Shown here one piece after another: positions 33,672-42,788 of a DNA stretch of 47,380 nt. The notes beneath the pieces were generated by a model. The model worked only from the letters and a program-made list of their open reading frames with translations. It was not told where the DNA came from and did not search any database. Within the stretch, counting starts at the first letter, position 1. Each line of letters opens with the position of its first letter. Source of the DNA: Candidatus Hydrogenedentota bacterium. Its GTDB lineage: Bacteria; Hydrogenedentota; Hydrogenedentia; Hydrogenedentales; CAITNO01. A program made the position numbers and the translations under genes. The stretch covers positions 1-47,380 of the forward strand of contig JAKJCY010000013.1 in assembly GCA_022706235.1 (NCBI GenBank), in the 5' to 3' direction.

Positions 33672-36098
33672 ATGATACACGCCTTAGCCGCAATGACGGT
33701 ATTGATTTGTTCCGGGGCAACCGCTCCGGTGTTTTCCACGGCGCGGCCGGTCTGGCTGGAAGGCCGCGAAACGGAGATGAATGTGTTCGCGGGGTTTCGG
33801 GGTGTTTTTGAGAACCCCGAGGCGTCTTCCGTACAGGTGCGCGTTGCCGCGGCGACCCTGTACCGCGTCTTTGTAAACGGGGCCTTCGTGGGCCATGGTC
33901 CGGCCCGGGGCCCGCATGGGTATTATCGCGTTGATGAATGGGATATCGCCCCGCAGTTGAAGGCGGGCGCAAACGTGGTGGCCCTTGAGGTGGCGGGGTA
34001 TAACGCGAACAGTTACTATGTGCTGGACCAGCCGTCGTTCGTGCAGGCGGAAGTGGTCGCCGACGGCGCGGTGCTTGCCGCTACCGGTGCCGGCGACCGG
34101 CCTTTTGAAGGCTTTCCCATCACCGCACGGGTGCAGAAGGTGCAGCGCTACAGTTTTCAGCGTCCCTTTATCGAGGTCTATGCGCTGAAACCCGGTTTTG
34201 ACGCGTGGCGTTCGCAAGAAAGTGTCCCCGTTCCCGCCGTAACGCTCGTTGAAACCGGGCCGAAACAGCTTCTGTCCCGGGGCGTTCCCCAGCCACGTTT
34301 TGAGGTGCAGCCGGTAGTGCGGCATCTTTCATCGGGCACGTTTGCGCAGGGGAATTTGGAACACCCGTTTCGCGACCGTAGCCTGGTGGAAATCAGTGAA
34401 AAACTGAAAGGCTATCCTGAGGGCGAACTGGACATTATTGTCTCGGACCTGCTTTGTACGCTGCATAACACCGCCCTTACGCCTGAGAATACGCCGCTAG
34501 ATGATGCTGCGACGTTCTCCATAAACACGGGTCAATTTCATGTAGTTGACCTGGGCACAAATCTGACCGGTTTCCTGAAATTAAACGTGGTCTGTGAGGA
34601 ACCGACCCGCCTGATAGCCACCTTTGATGAAACGGAAACGAAATCCGATGTGAACTGGCGGCGGCTGGGATGCGTCAACGCGCTGCTGTTTGACCTTGAA
34701 ACAGGGGAGTATGCGCTGGAGGCCTTCGAACCGCACACGATGCGGGTGGTTAAACTGATGGCCGTGTCCGGGAAGTGTACGGTGTCGGGCGCGGGGCTGC
34801 GGCGTTACGAACATCCCGGGGCGGTGCGCGCGGCATTTCAGTGCGCCGATGAGAAACTCAACCGTATTTTCGAGGCGGGACGCACCACCTTTGCCCAGAA
34901 TGCGGTGGACATTTTCATGGACTGCCCCCATCGCGAACGGGCCGGCTGGCTGTGCGATTCCTATTTTACCGCTCGGTCTGCCCTGGCCCTTACCGGAACG
35001 GTGGACGTGGAACATAATTTCATTCAGAACTTCCTGTTGCCCGACGGGTTCGCCCATCTACCCGAGGGCATGCTGCCCATGTGCTATCCGTCGGACCACT
35101 ATGACGGCGTATTTATCCCGAACTGGTCGCTGTGGTTCGTCATGGAACTGGGGGAATACGCCGCGCGCGGGGGGCGGGCGGACCTGATTGCCGCGGCGCG
35201 TCCCAAAATCGAAGCGCTCTTCAGGTATTTTGCGAAACTGGAAAACGAAGACGGGGTGCTGGAGAAACTGGAAAGTTGGGTTTTTGTCGAGTGGAGCGCC
35301 GCCAACAAGTTCGTGCAGGAAATCAACTACCCTTCCAATATGCTCTATGCCGGCGCCCTTGATACGGCGGCATCGCTTTTTAACGTTCCGGAATGGAAAG
35401 ACAAAGCGGTCGCCCTGCGAAAAACCATACGGGCCCAATCGTTGAAAGGTCCGTTCTTTGTGGACAACGCCAACCGGGTGGATGGCAAAGTGACACCCAC
35501 CGATAATATGACGGAGGTATGCCAGTACTTCGCCTTTTATTTCGGGGTTGCCACGCCGGAAACCGATGGGGAACTGTGGTGCATTTTGATGGACGAATTC
35601 GGGCCGCAACGTCAGGAAAAGGGCCTGTACAAGGAAGTCCATCCGGCCAATGCCTTTATCGGCAACATGCTGCGTTTCGAGCTGCTTTCCCGGGAAGGCC
35701 GGACGGACCAGACGCTCCGCGAGATGGGGGACTACCTGATGTACATGGTGGAACGCACCGGCACCCTCTGGGAGAACCAGCAGGACCATGCCAGCCTGAA
35801 CCATGGCTTTGCTTCCCATGCCGTGGTGACCCTGTACCGTGACGTCCTCGGCGCTCATGAAATCGATCTAGTTAATAAGCGCGTGACCGTCAGGCTGAAT
35901 CCCACAGCATTGCCGGCGTGTTCCGGAAAACTCCCCGTTGGGGACGACTTTATCAGCCTTGCCTGGCGACAGGATAGCGACACCGTGTCGCTATTTGCCG
36001 AAATGCCGGTAGGCTTCACCCTTCAGGTAGAGAATAATACCGGAAAGACGCTGAATCGTGTTGATACACCCGACGCGCTGGTCAGTGGCGAAAAGTAA
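33672..36098 (+). CDS. Secreted alpha-L-rhamnosidase-like protein (GH78-type)
   Basis: The 808-residue protein starts with a weak signal peptide (IHALAAMTVLICSGATAPVFS). An N-terminal beta-sandwich (VFVNGAFVGHGPARGPHGYY) matches the rhamnosidase N-terminal lectin-like domain, and the middle is an (alpha/alpha)6 barrel with the family motif DCPHRERAGWLCD at residues 417-429, where GH78 enzymes have DCPQRDERLGW. The C-terminal beta domain is present. It would release rhamnose from plant or bacterial polysaccharides. The motif differs somewhat from the canonical one, so the exact substrate is open. A strong SD (AAAGGAGG) fixes the start at 33672. Confidence 0.82.
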   Translation: MIHALAAMTVLICSGATAPVFSTARPVWLEGRETEMNVFAGFRGVFENPEASSVQVRVAAATLYRVFVNGAFVGHGPARGPHGYYRVDEWDIAPQLKAGANVVALEVAGYNANSYYVLDQPSFVQAEVVADGAVLAATGAGDRPFEGFPITARVQKVQRYSFQRPFIEVYALKPGFDAWRSQESVPVPAVTLVETGPKQLLSRGVPQPRFEVQPVVRHLSSGTFAQGNLEHPFRDRSLVEISEKLKGYPEGELDIIVSDLLCTLHNTALTPENTPLDDAATFSINTGQFHVVDLGTNLTGFLKLNVVCEEPTRLIATFDETETKSDVNWRRLGCVNALLFDLETGEYALEAFEPHTMRVVKLMAVSGKCTVSGAGLRRYEHPGAVRAAFQCADEKLNRIFEAGRTTFAQNAVDIFMDCPHRERAGWLCDSYFTARSALALTGTVDVEHNFIQNFLLPDGFAHLPEGMLPMCYPSDHYDGVFIPNWSLWFVMELGEYAARGGRADLIAAARPKIEALFRYFAKLENEDGVLEKLESWVFVEWSAANKFVQEINYPSNMLYAGALDTAASLFNVPEWKDKAVALRKTIRAQSLKGPFFVDNANRVDGKVTPTDNMTEVCQYFAFYFGVATPETDGELWCILMDEFGPQRQEKGLYKEVHPANAFIGNMLRFELLSREGRTDQTLREMGDYLMYMVERTGTLWENQQDHASLNHGFASHAVVTLYRDVLGAHEIDLVNKRVTVRLNPTALPACSGKLPVGDDFISLAWRQDSDTVSLFAEMPVGFTLQVENNTGKTLNRVDTPDALVSGEK

Positions 36099-36163
36099 CG
36101 TATCGTTTATTAGTAGTTTATCGGACTGTAACTGCGAGAAAAAACAAGAAGTTGAATCCGAAT

Positions 36164-36369
36164 AGCCCGAAGGGCTTACATATCAAAGCCCAGGGTTGCG
36201 GTACTCCGCTACCCTGGGTGAATGTTCCGCAATCTCCATACTTTACCCTGAAAGGGTTGCGTAAGTCTGCGTTACACAACCCTTTCAGGGTAGGGGGTGA
36301 TTGTTACGCCGGTTCCCAGGGTAGCGGAGTACCGCAACCCTGGGCTTTGTTGTTCGATCCTTTCAGGAT
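36164..36369. mobile_element. Non-autonomous relative of the Y1-transposase element
   Basis: The 206-base element has the same palindromes as the 29.4-30.2 kb element, at 36189-36218 and 36315-36344 (opposite orientations), but no transposase gene. Outer hairpins are AGCCC, GAA, GGGCT (36164-36176) and ATCCT, TTC, AGGAT (36357-36369). Inner hairpins are ACCCT, GAA, AGGGT (36245-36257) and ACCCT, TTC, AGGGT (36279-36291). Each half thus has three hairpins in mirror order. It is probably moved by the transposase in trans, or is a relic. Confidence 0.85.
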
Positions 36370-36428
36370 AAAGAACACGCCTAAAGTATTACGAAAACAA
36401 CTTCAACAAAGAACATGCCGACTGGGTT

Positions 36429-36443
36429 GCGGGCAACGCCCGC
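36429..36443. repeat. Short hairpin
   Basis: GCGGGC, AAC, GCCCGC. A near-identical hairpin (loop AGA) is at 19144-19158; both are preceded by GGTT or GGGTT. The pair may be a dispersed family of tiny palindromes. Confidence 0.55.
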
Positions 36444-36534
36444 TTTGGTACCTTATCAGATCGTAGCCGTTATAGAAAAAGGAAGTCTAGTCAGAATCCA
36501 GAAGATTTCCGTAGATTGTACGTTAATTCACTGG

Positions 36535-36554
36535 ATTCCCGCTTTTGCGGGAAT
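36535..36554. repeat. Dispersed hairpin repeat (ATTCCCGC-type)
   Basis: ATTCCCGC, TTTT, GCGGGAAT, in the context CTGGATTCCCGC...GCGGGAATGAA. This form is a well-known class of dispersed intergenic hairpin in many bacteria. Apart from this and the short hairpin, 36370-36633 holds nothing I can assign. Confidence 0.7.
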
Positions 36555-36633
36555 GAAGGTGTGCGTCTGGTTTTTCTGTACGGTTTTGGGTTTCGGGTAA
36601 CCCCTGTGTTGGTAATAAAGGATTGTAATCTCA

Positions 36634-37905
36634 ATGAACCACCAGACAATCGCATTAATTGTGTTTATCGCCGCCTATGTGTTCTTTATTTTTTTGCCGC
36701 AACGGCGCAGCTTGGTCGCCATGGCAGCTGTCGCCGTGCTCCTTCTTTTCGGTGTTCTGGACCCCCTGGACGCTTTTATGCACGGTGTCAACTGGAATGT
36801 GATGGGCATTTTCGTGGGCATGCTGGTTCTGGCGGAAGCATTCATGGTGAGCCGATTTCCCGCCTACCTGGCGGAACGGATTGTCAATCATGCTCCCAAC
36901 ACGGCCTTCGCGATCCTCTTTATTTGTGCCATGACCAGTTTTCTTTCCGCATTTGTGGAGAACGTGGCGACGGTGCTGATCATTGCGCCAGTCGCCCTTT
37001 CGCTCGCGAAAAAACTCAACATCAATCCGGTCAACATGATGGTGGCCATCGCCATTTCGAGCAACCTGCAAGGATGCGCCACCTTAATCGGAGACCCGCC
37101 CAGCATGTTGCTGGGTGGTTTTGCCAAGATGACGTTCATGGACTTCTTTTTCTATCACGGAAAGCCAGGCATCTTTTTTGCCGTCCAACTGGGTGCAATC
37201 ACGTCGATCCTATACCTTTACTTTGTGTTTCGCCACCATAAAGAAAAAACAAAACTCATACTGGTGGAAACCGTACAATCCTGGGTGCCCACTGTGCTGC
37301 TTTCCCTGCTAATCCTGACCCTGGCCGTCTCCTCTTTCTTTGACAAGGGATTCAGTTTCCTTGCCGGCATGATTTGCATGGCCTTTGCGCTCGTCACCCT
37401 GCTGTGGCAACGGTCGAATCATAAGACCGGGATTATTGAGAATGTAAAAAAACTCGATTGGGACACCACCTTTTTCCTGATGGGTGTTTTCATCGTTGTG
37501 GAAAGCCTCACACAAACGGGCTGGATTATTAAAATATCCGATTTCCTGTCGAATCAGGTAGGCGACAATCTTTTCTTCGGTTATGCGCTTCTCATCATCA
37601 TGTCCGTTATTATTTCCGGGTTTGTGGATAATGTGCCCTACCTGGCCGCCATGTTGCCCGTGGCAATACAGATGTCGGAAAAGCTGCAGGTCAATCCGGC
37701 CCTCCTGATGTTCGGCCTCCTTATCGGCGCGAGCCTGGGAGGCAACCTGACCCCCATTGGCGCCTCCGCCAATATCGTGGCCTGCGGCATACTCAAAAAG
37801 GAAGGTCATATCGTTTCCTTTCCCCGGTTTATGAAAATATCCGTTCCGTTTACCATTGTTGCGGTCTTGCCCGCCGCCGCTTTGGTCTGGTTCATCTGGT
37901 CTTGA
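36634..37905 (+). CDS. Ion transporter/SLC13-ArsB-NhaD-type permease
   Basis: The 423-residue protein is highly hydrophobic with about eleven predicted helices and two inverted halves. The first half has FLSAFVENVATVLIIAPVAL and the GDPPSMLLGG loop; the second has SGFVDNVPYLAAMLPVA and GNLTPIGASANIVA. These match the ion-transporter superfamily with ArsB, NhaD and the divalent-anion SLC13 permeases, where the two loops bind Na+ and substrate. It acts in the inner membrane. The substrate (Na+/H+, arsenite or a dicarboxylate) cannot be told from sequence alone; NhaD/ArsB-like features are somewhat stronger than SLC13. A gene partner is not evident. Confidence 0.85.
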   Translation: MNHQTIALIVFIAAYVFFIFLPQRRSLVAMAAVAVLLLFGVLDPLDAFMHGVNWNVMGIFVGMLVLAEAFMVSRFPAYLAERIVNHAPNTAFAILFICAMTSFLSAFVENVATVLIIAPVALSLAKKLNINPVNMMVAIAISSNLQGCATLIGDPPSMLLGGFAKMTFMDFFFYHGKPGIFFAVQLGAITSILYLYFVFRHHKEKTKLILVETVQSWVPTVLLSLLILTLAVSSFFDKGFSFLAGMICMAFALVTLLWQRSNHKTGIIENVKKLDWDTTFFLMGVFIVVESLTQTGWIIKISDFLSNQVGDNLFFGYALLIIMSVIISGFVDNVPYLAAMLPVAIQMSEKLQVNPALLMFGLLIGASLGGNLTPIGASANIVACGILKKEGHIVSFPRFMKISVPFTIVAVLPAAALVWFIWS

Positions 37906-38017
37906 CAGAAAAGATTAAAAAGAATGCTGATAGTGCTCCGAATGAATAGTACAGATATGCAATTCCTGTAATCCGTGGTTTGTGCTGTCCCGTGTTTAAA
38001 CCGAAAGGGAACGGATA

Positions 38018-39148
38018 ATGACACCAACAAGAAAAACGTTGAGAATCGGCGTAATCATGGCCGGTGGTTCCGGTGAACGTTTCTGGCCGTTATCGCGGCG
38101 TAATCATCCCAAGCAATTGTTGACCCTTACCCATCCCGACAGAAGCATGTTGTCCCTTTCGGTCGGGCTGCTTGAAGCGGTTGTCGGCCGTGAACAGGTG
38201 CATATCATTACCGGCAAGCACCTGGTGGCGCCGATTCGCGAAGCGGAACCGTCTTTCCCGGCCGAAAACATTCTTGCCGAGCCGTGCAAACGTAACACAG
38301 CGGGCGCCCTGGCCTATACGGCAGCCTGGTTGATGGCGCGTCATGCCGACCGCAACCCGGATACCATCACTTTGGCCGTGACCACGGCGGACCACCGCAT
38401 CGGCGAACCCGAACGGTTCAGATTGATGGTCAACACCGCAATGGAAGCGGCGGAACAGCAGAACGCTCTGGTAACCTGTGGCATCACGCCGACCCGCCCC
38501 GAAACAGGTTTTGGATATGTGGAGGCCAGCAGGGAGGAGCCGGTTGCCGTGGGACCGGAGGGCGCTCCGCCGGTGTATAAAGTGCGGGCCTTTCACGAAA
38601 AACCGGACGCGGAGCGGGCGGCCCAATTCCTGGAAGGCGGTCGCCACTACTGGAACAGCGGCATGTTTTTCTGGAAGCTGTCCGTGTTTTTGCAGGAACT
38701 GCGCCGGGCAAACCAGCCCCTTGCCGATGCCGTTGATGCCATGACGGAAGCTTTGAAACGGAAGGATCCAGCGGGGGTAGAGCAGATTTTTGAGGGGATC
38801 GAAGGCATCAGCATTGACTATGCGCTGATGGAGAAAAGCCATAATGTGCTCATGGTCCGGGGGGACTTCCCCTGGGCGGACGTGGGCGCGTGGAACGCCC
38901 TGGCGTCCGTCGGGGAAGGGGATACGGCCGGAAACCACACTGTTGGCGACCCTGTTCTTGTGGAATGCGCCAATTGCGTCGTATACAACGCGGCGGGTAA
39001 AGACAAGATGGCGGTGGGGGTGGTCGGCATGGAAGACGCCATTGTGGTTGCCACTGACGATGCTGTGCTGGTGATGCCTCAATCCCGCGCCCAGGACGTG
39101 CGCGCTGTTGTTGAAGAACTCAAGCGCCGGAATGCGAAACAGTTGTAA
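38018..39148 (+). CDS. manC: Mannose-1-phosphate guanylyltransferase
   Basis: The 376-residue protein makes GDP-mannose from mannose-1-phosphate and GTP, for glycan and polysaccharide synthesis. The nucleotide loop is VIMAGGSGERFWPLSRRNHPK, shortened here as GGSGERFWPLSRRNHPKQLL; also FHEKP, HYWNSGMFFW, SIDYALMEKS and FPWADVGAWNAL. It has the short form of about 370 residues, without the mannose-6-phosphate isomerase half found in bifunctional AlgA/ManC proteins. It converges with the PHP hydrolase gene across 31 bases. Confidence 0.95.
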   Translation: MTPTRKTLRIGVIMAGGSGERFWPLSRRNHPKQLLTLTHPDRSMLSLSVGLLEAVVGREQVHIITGKHLVAPIREAEPSFPAENILAEPCKRNTAGALAYTAAWLMARHADRNPDTITLAVTTADHRIGEPERFRLMVNTAMEAAEQQNALVTCGITPTRPETGFGYVEASREEPVAVGPEGAPPVYKVRAFHEKPDAERAAQFLEGGRHYWNSGMFFWKLSVFLQELRRANQPLADAVDAMTEALKRKDPAGVEQIFEGIEGISIDYALMEKSHNVLMVRGDFPWADVGAWNALASVGEGDTAGNHTVGDPVLVECANCVVYNAAGKDKMAVGVVGMEDAIVVATDDAVLVMPQSRAQDVRAVVEELKRRNAKQL

Positions 39149-39179
39149 GGCGGGTTTCGCAATCACAATTACCTTCCCG

Positions 39180-40043
39180 TCAAGCGATGCGAAAAGGCTG
39201 TGTCCATGCCATGTCTGCCCCTCGGCCGTAGCATTCCACCCGCAGGTAGGACAGCGGAGCGACATCCGGTACTTCATAACACATTTCGGGACCATCCAGC
39301 GCGGCCAGAATCATGCCGTGATCCCGTATCACCCTGAAACACTGGGTATCTCGAGAAACAATACGTATCAAGTTGCCTTCCACGTGTATGGCATCGATAT
39401 GGACGCCTGTGGATACATAAAAATTTCCGGTGCGCAGGGCGGCGATCAGGGATTCCATCGAGAACTCTTCCGCAAAAACCATATTCCAGGTGATACAGGA
39501 ATCATAGGTTTCGTGGGTGTCGTCGTTCCCGAAGCCCCACACCTGCCTGCCTTTACTCAATAACATGTCCCACCGGTCGGTGGCAAGGGCGGCGCCTTCG
39601 GCGCGTTCCGACACCCCATTATATATTTCCAGGCCATGAAACCCTTGTAACCTGTTCAGTTCCGCCTGGGGCCAATGAGAATAATCTTCCTCCCAGTTGG
39701 GATGATTGACGATGATAAAGCCACCCCGGTCATTCACCGCATGAATCACAGATTGACGGTCGCCGTTATGGGGAAGCACCTCACGGCCCCCGACATACAG
39801 CAGATGCCCTCCGCCGGCAGTAATTTCATAGCCGGGGATGAGTGCCATGCCTCGGTGATTAAGAGCGTGAATATCTGTTACATGGTCATGGTCGCTCAGC
39901 ATAAGGAAGTGGTAGCCCAGCGCGGCGTACAGGTCCACCACTTGCTGTGGTGTCATAACACCATCGCTGTTGGTAGTGTGGGTATGGAGATTTCCCTTGT
40001 ATTGCCGGTGCGAATTCAACGCATATGGGGAGATCAGGGACAT
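39180..40043 (-). CDS. PHP-domain metallohydrolase (CehA/McbA-like)
   Basis: The 287-residue protein has PHP motif I NLHTHTTNSDG, motif II with LSDHDHVTD, and later His residues consistent with a two- or three-metal site (for example VNHPNWEEDY). These are typical of the CehA/McbA group of phosphoesterases or amidohydrolase-like enzymes. The true substrate is unknown. It is the last gene of a minus-strand unit with the ClC and a small protein; AAGGAATAAT lies just before its ATG, and the small protein's stop is within the SD region (3 bases between the genes). Confidence 0.85.
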   Translation of the reverse strand: MSLISPYALNSHRQYKGNLHTHTTNSDGVMTPQQVVDLYAALGYHFLMLSDHDHVTDIHALNHRGMALIPGYEITAGGGHLLYVGGREVLPHNGDRQSVIHAVNDRGGFIIVNHPNWEEDYSHWPQAELNRLQGFHGLEIYNGVSERAEGAALATDRWDMLLSKGRQVWGFGNDDTHETYDSCITWNMVFAEEFSMESLIAALRTGNFYVSTGVHIDAIHVEGNLIRIVSRDTQCFRVIRDHGMILAALDGPEMCYEVPDVAPLSYLRVECYGRGADMAWTQPFRIA

Positions 40044-40046
40044 ATA

Positions 40047-40268
40047 TTATTCCTTGTTCCAAAGGCCGACAAACTCCTCTTCCGCCGCGGGTTGAAGTTT
40101 TTCAGGACGATACAGCCGTTTAACAATCGGGTTCGGAATACGTTCCGTTTCTCCCGTTTCCGGAATGTGCGTCATTTGTCGAACGATGCTTCCACCGTCG
40201 TCACATTCATAGTAGGTCCATGCATCGCCCTTATCAGGCACGAATTGGGATGTCTTAAAGTATTTCAT
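40047..40268 (-). CDS. Small protein of unknown function (73 aa)
   Basis: The protein begins MKYFKTSQFVPDKGDAWTYY. It is polar, with ECDDGGSIVRQMTHIPETGE and RIPNPIVKRLYRPEKLQP, and ends in EEEFVGLWNKE. No signal peptide, membrane helix or known motif is seen. The start was set at 40268, with AAAGGA upstream; a longer frame would start at 40343 without SD and overlap the ClC gene. Its tight fit between the channel and the PHP hydrolase genes supports expression. Function unknown. Confidence 0.7.
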   Translation of the reverse strand: MKYFKTSQFVPDKGDAWTYYECDDGGSIVRQMTHIPETGETERIPNPIVKRLYRPEKLQPAAEEEFVGLWNKE

Positions 40269-40318
40269 CTCGTTTTTCCTTTGTTTAACCTGAAGAACAC
40301 TTCTTCGGCGGTACTTTT

Positions 40319-42343
40319 TTACTGCGTTTTTTCCGTGAGCCATTCCCGGATTTGAAGCGACTTCTCCTGCGTAGTCAGTAAAATCAGCTCATCACCGGGC
40401 TGGATCAGGGTGGAACCCCGGGGCACCACCGTCGCGGAACCTCGCCGTATCGCGCCCAGGATAGCCTCCTCAGGAAAATTCGCATTTCGGACACTAACAT
40501 TTGCAAGAACCGTCCCCGCAGGCACCGTGGCTGATTCCAGGGTCATGGCAGCCTTACGGGATAAGTTTTCATACGCCTCCGCCTGAGCCACCATCGCGTC
40601 GCTGCGCATGCGTGCCTGTACGCATGCCGTGATGACATCCTGTCGTTTCACAATGCCTATGACTTTTGTAGGATCAAGGGGATCGATCACCGGGATTCTG
40701 CCATAGCTGTGCACGCCGAACTGGGACAAGGCGGCACTGAGCGTTTGGTCGGGACGACATACCACCACGTTCTGGGTACAGATATCGCCGACGGTCAGCG
40801 ATTCCGCCTGTTTTTCCAGGACGGCGTTTTCCACATCCTTGGCAGTGACAATGCCTAAGAGGTTCATGGAGTCATCGACTACGACGAACCCGCTCCGGTG
40901 AGTGGCCCGCATTTTCTGGATAAGGTCGGAAATCCGCATGTCTGGAGGCACGCCGTCGATATCCCGGTCCATGGCCGCGCCCACGGTAACAGCGTCCATC
41001 AGGTTCACCTCAGGGGTGTCGGTAATGCGTATACCGCGTTGGGTAAGCTTTACAGTGTATATGGAATCTTTAGAGATGCGCTGGGAGATAAAGGTGCCCA
41101 TGACCGTGGCGCTCATAAGGGGTACAACAATATAGTAATTGTCCGTCATCTCGATTAACACCAGGATGGCAGTCATGGGGGCATGGGCCGCCGCGGAAAA
41201 TACCACCGCCATCCCCACCAAAGAATAGGCGCCCGGGCTGGAAACGACGCCGGGAAACAGGGTGTTCATCAAGGATCCGTAAGAACCTCCAAGCATGGCG
41301 CCGATAAACAACGACGGCAAAAAAACGCCGCCCGCACCCCCTGAACCCACAGTCAAGGCGGTGCCGACCATTTTCGCCAGGCAGAGAACAAGCAGAAACC
41401 ATCCCATGATTTGATTGTTTAGGGCCGCTTCTATGGTTTCGTATCCCGTGCCCATGATCTGGGGCGTCCACAAGGCGATAATTCCTACCAGCAGACCGCC
41501 CAGCGCGGGTTTCAGGCTTTCATGTACTTTAAGTTTTTCCGCGGCATATTCCACGGCATGCAGGCAATTGACGAAGGCATGGGCGGCCAGCGCGGCAAGG
41601 GCGCCCAGCCCGAGAAAGAAAAAAAGGTCCCAGGTGCTGGTAAGGCTGTAATTGGTGAGCAGGGGAAATTTTGGGTAATCGCCGACCCCCGACCACAGGC
41701 GCATAGTCATGGTGGCCGATGCGGAGCTGATAACTACCAGCCCGAAATTATGGGCCGTAAAACGGCGCACAATGACCTCCAGGGCGAACATGACCCCCGC
41801 CATGGGAGCATTAAAGGTGGCGGCAATACCACCGGCCGCGCCGCAGGCCACGGAAAGAATAACCATTCGGTCAGGAAGGCGCAGCCATTGGGCGATAGAC
41901 GAGCCCAGCGCGGAACCTATGTGGACAATGGGCCCTTCCCGGCCGGCCGAACCGCCGGAACCAATGGTAATGGCGGAAGCGACCATCTTAACCAGGGCGA
42001 CCCGCGGACGGATACGGCCACCCAGGCGCGCCACGGCGAGCATCACCTCCGGCACCCCGTGGCCCTTCGTCTCCGGGGCCAGATATTTGGTAATCAGGCC
42101 GACGATGAGCCCTCCCAGGGCGATAACCGGAATCGTCCAGGCAATGCCCGCCCAGGACTTAAAGGCGCCGCCGAGACATTCCTGAAACAAATATTGCATG
42201 AAGTCGATGGCGTAGCGCAGTCCCAACGCCGTAAATCCGGCCCCCATACCAATGACAACCGCGAGTAAAATGGGACCGGTAGTTTGAGAGATTTTCAACC
42301 GCTCGGAAATATGGTTTCTGCATGCAATATAGAAAGAATACAC
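40319..42343 (-). CDS. ClC-family chloride channel/antiporter with CBS and RCK-C domains
   Basis: The 674-residue protein has the ClC membrane core (about 1-430) with the three selectivity motifs: GHGVPE (for GSGIPE), GREGP (the gating Glu is kept) and GVFLPS (for GxFxP). Two CBS domains follow (about 450-570; MRATHRSGFVVVDDSMNLLG and FGVHSYGRIPVIDPLDP), then a TrkA-C/RCK-C domain at the end (ESATVPAGTVLANVSVRN ... PGDELILLT). The CBS and RCK-C parts point to control by nucleotides or ligands. It acts in the inner membrane as a chloride/proton exchanger or channel. The start is a GTG at 42343 with only a weak SD. Confidence 0.9.
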   Translation of the reverse strand: MYSFYIACRNHISERLKISQTTGPILLAVVIGMGAGFTALGLRYAIDFMQYLFQECLGGAFKSWAGIAWTIPVIALGGLIVGLITKYLAPETKGHGVPEVMLAVARLGGRIRPRVALVKMVASAITIGSGGSAGREGPIVHIGSALGSSIAQWLRLPDRMVILSVACGAAGGIAATFNAPMAGVMFALEVIVRRFTAHNFGLVVISSASATMTMRLWSGVGDYPKFPLLTNYSLTSTWDLFFFLGLGALAALAAHAFVNCLHAVEYAAEKLKVHESLKPALGGLLVGIIALWTPQIMGTGYETIEAALNNQIMGWFLLVLCLAKMVGTALTVGSGGAGGVFLPSLFIGAMLGGSYGSLMNTLFPGVVSSPGAYSLVGMAVVFSAAAHAPMTAILVLIEMTDNYYIVVPLMSATVMGTFISQRISKDSIYTVKLTQRGIRITDTPEVNLMDAVTVGAAMDRDIDGVPPDMRISDLIQKMRATHRSGFVVVDDSMNLLGIVTAKDVENAVLEKQAESLTVGDICTQNVVVCRPDQTLSAALSQFGVHSYGRIPVIDPLDPTKVIGIVKRQDVITACVQARMRSDAMVAQAEAYENLSRKAAMTLESATVPAGTVLANVSVRNANFPEEAILGAIRRGSATVVPRGSTLIQPGDELILLTTQEKSLQIREWLTEKTQ

Positions 42344-42624
42344 TGGAATTCCGTCCGCTAATAGTCAACTTGCCAAACAGGGGGATTCGCCACGGGCACG
42401 CGGTACTTCGCACCGTCGGGCAACGGGCGTTCATCGACGTTTCGCTGGCCGCCCAAAAGACATCATAAATAGGTTATACCTAAAGAACGCAGCAACCCCG
42501 TGATCCGTTCCCCTGCCCCCGATAGTATGGCGGCATCAAAGAAAGCGCAATGGCGGGGAAGGCCACGGCCTGTATTTTACCTGATGTTTGACTGCAGGAC
42601 AAATCCTGTCATTAAGTCTCTACG

Positions 42625-42667
42625 CTTCTTCCGGGACTTCGCCCGGAAGAAGAGGCGCCTTCGGCGC
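42625..42667. repeat. Two adjacent hairpins
   Basis: The first has perfect 11-base arms with a six-base loop; the second, two bases on, has five-base arms with a TTC loop. No T tract follows, so a terminator is less likely than a dispersed repeat. Confidence 0.75.
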
Positions 42668-42713
42668 AACAAAAATGTACCATCGTCTTTCATTACAAAC
42701 GACTCTAACCACT

Positions 42714-42788
42714 GTCATTCCGGTCTTTTCGCGGCCTGGCACCCTCTTCGATATACGTCCTTTTTCCACCGCGAAAAACCGGAATGAC
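42714..42788. repeat. Inverted repeat with GTCATTCCGG ends
   Basis: The arms (21 and 20 bases) pair with one gap, around a 34-base centre. The ends GTCATTCC and GGAATGAC are those of a well-known type of intergenic dispersed repeat. Confidence 0.7.

Noticed and set aside
38090..39295. Minus-strand frame of 401 codons over manC
   Set aside because: It is the reverse of a certain gene and shows no family match.
42159..42434. 91-codon minus-strand frame upstream of the ClC gene
   Set aside because: It has no SD or recognised motif, overlaps the ClC N-terminus in another frame, and has random-looking composition.
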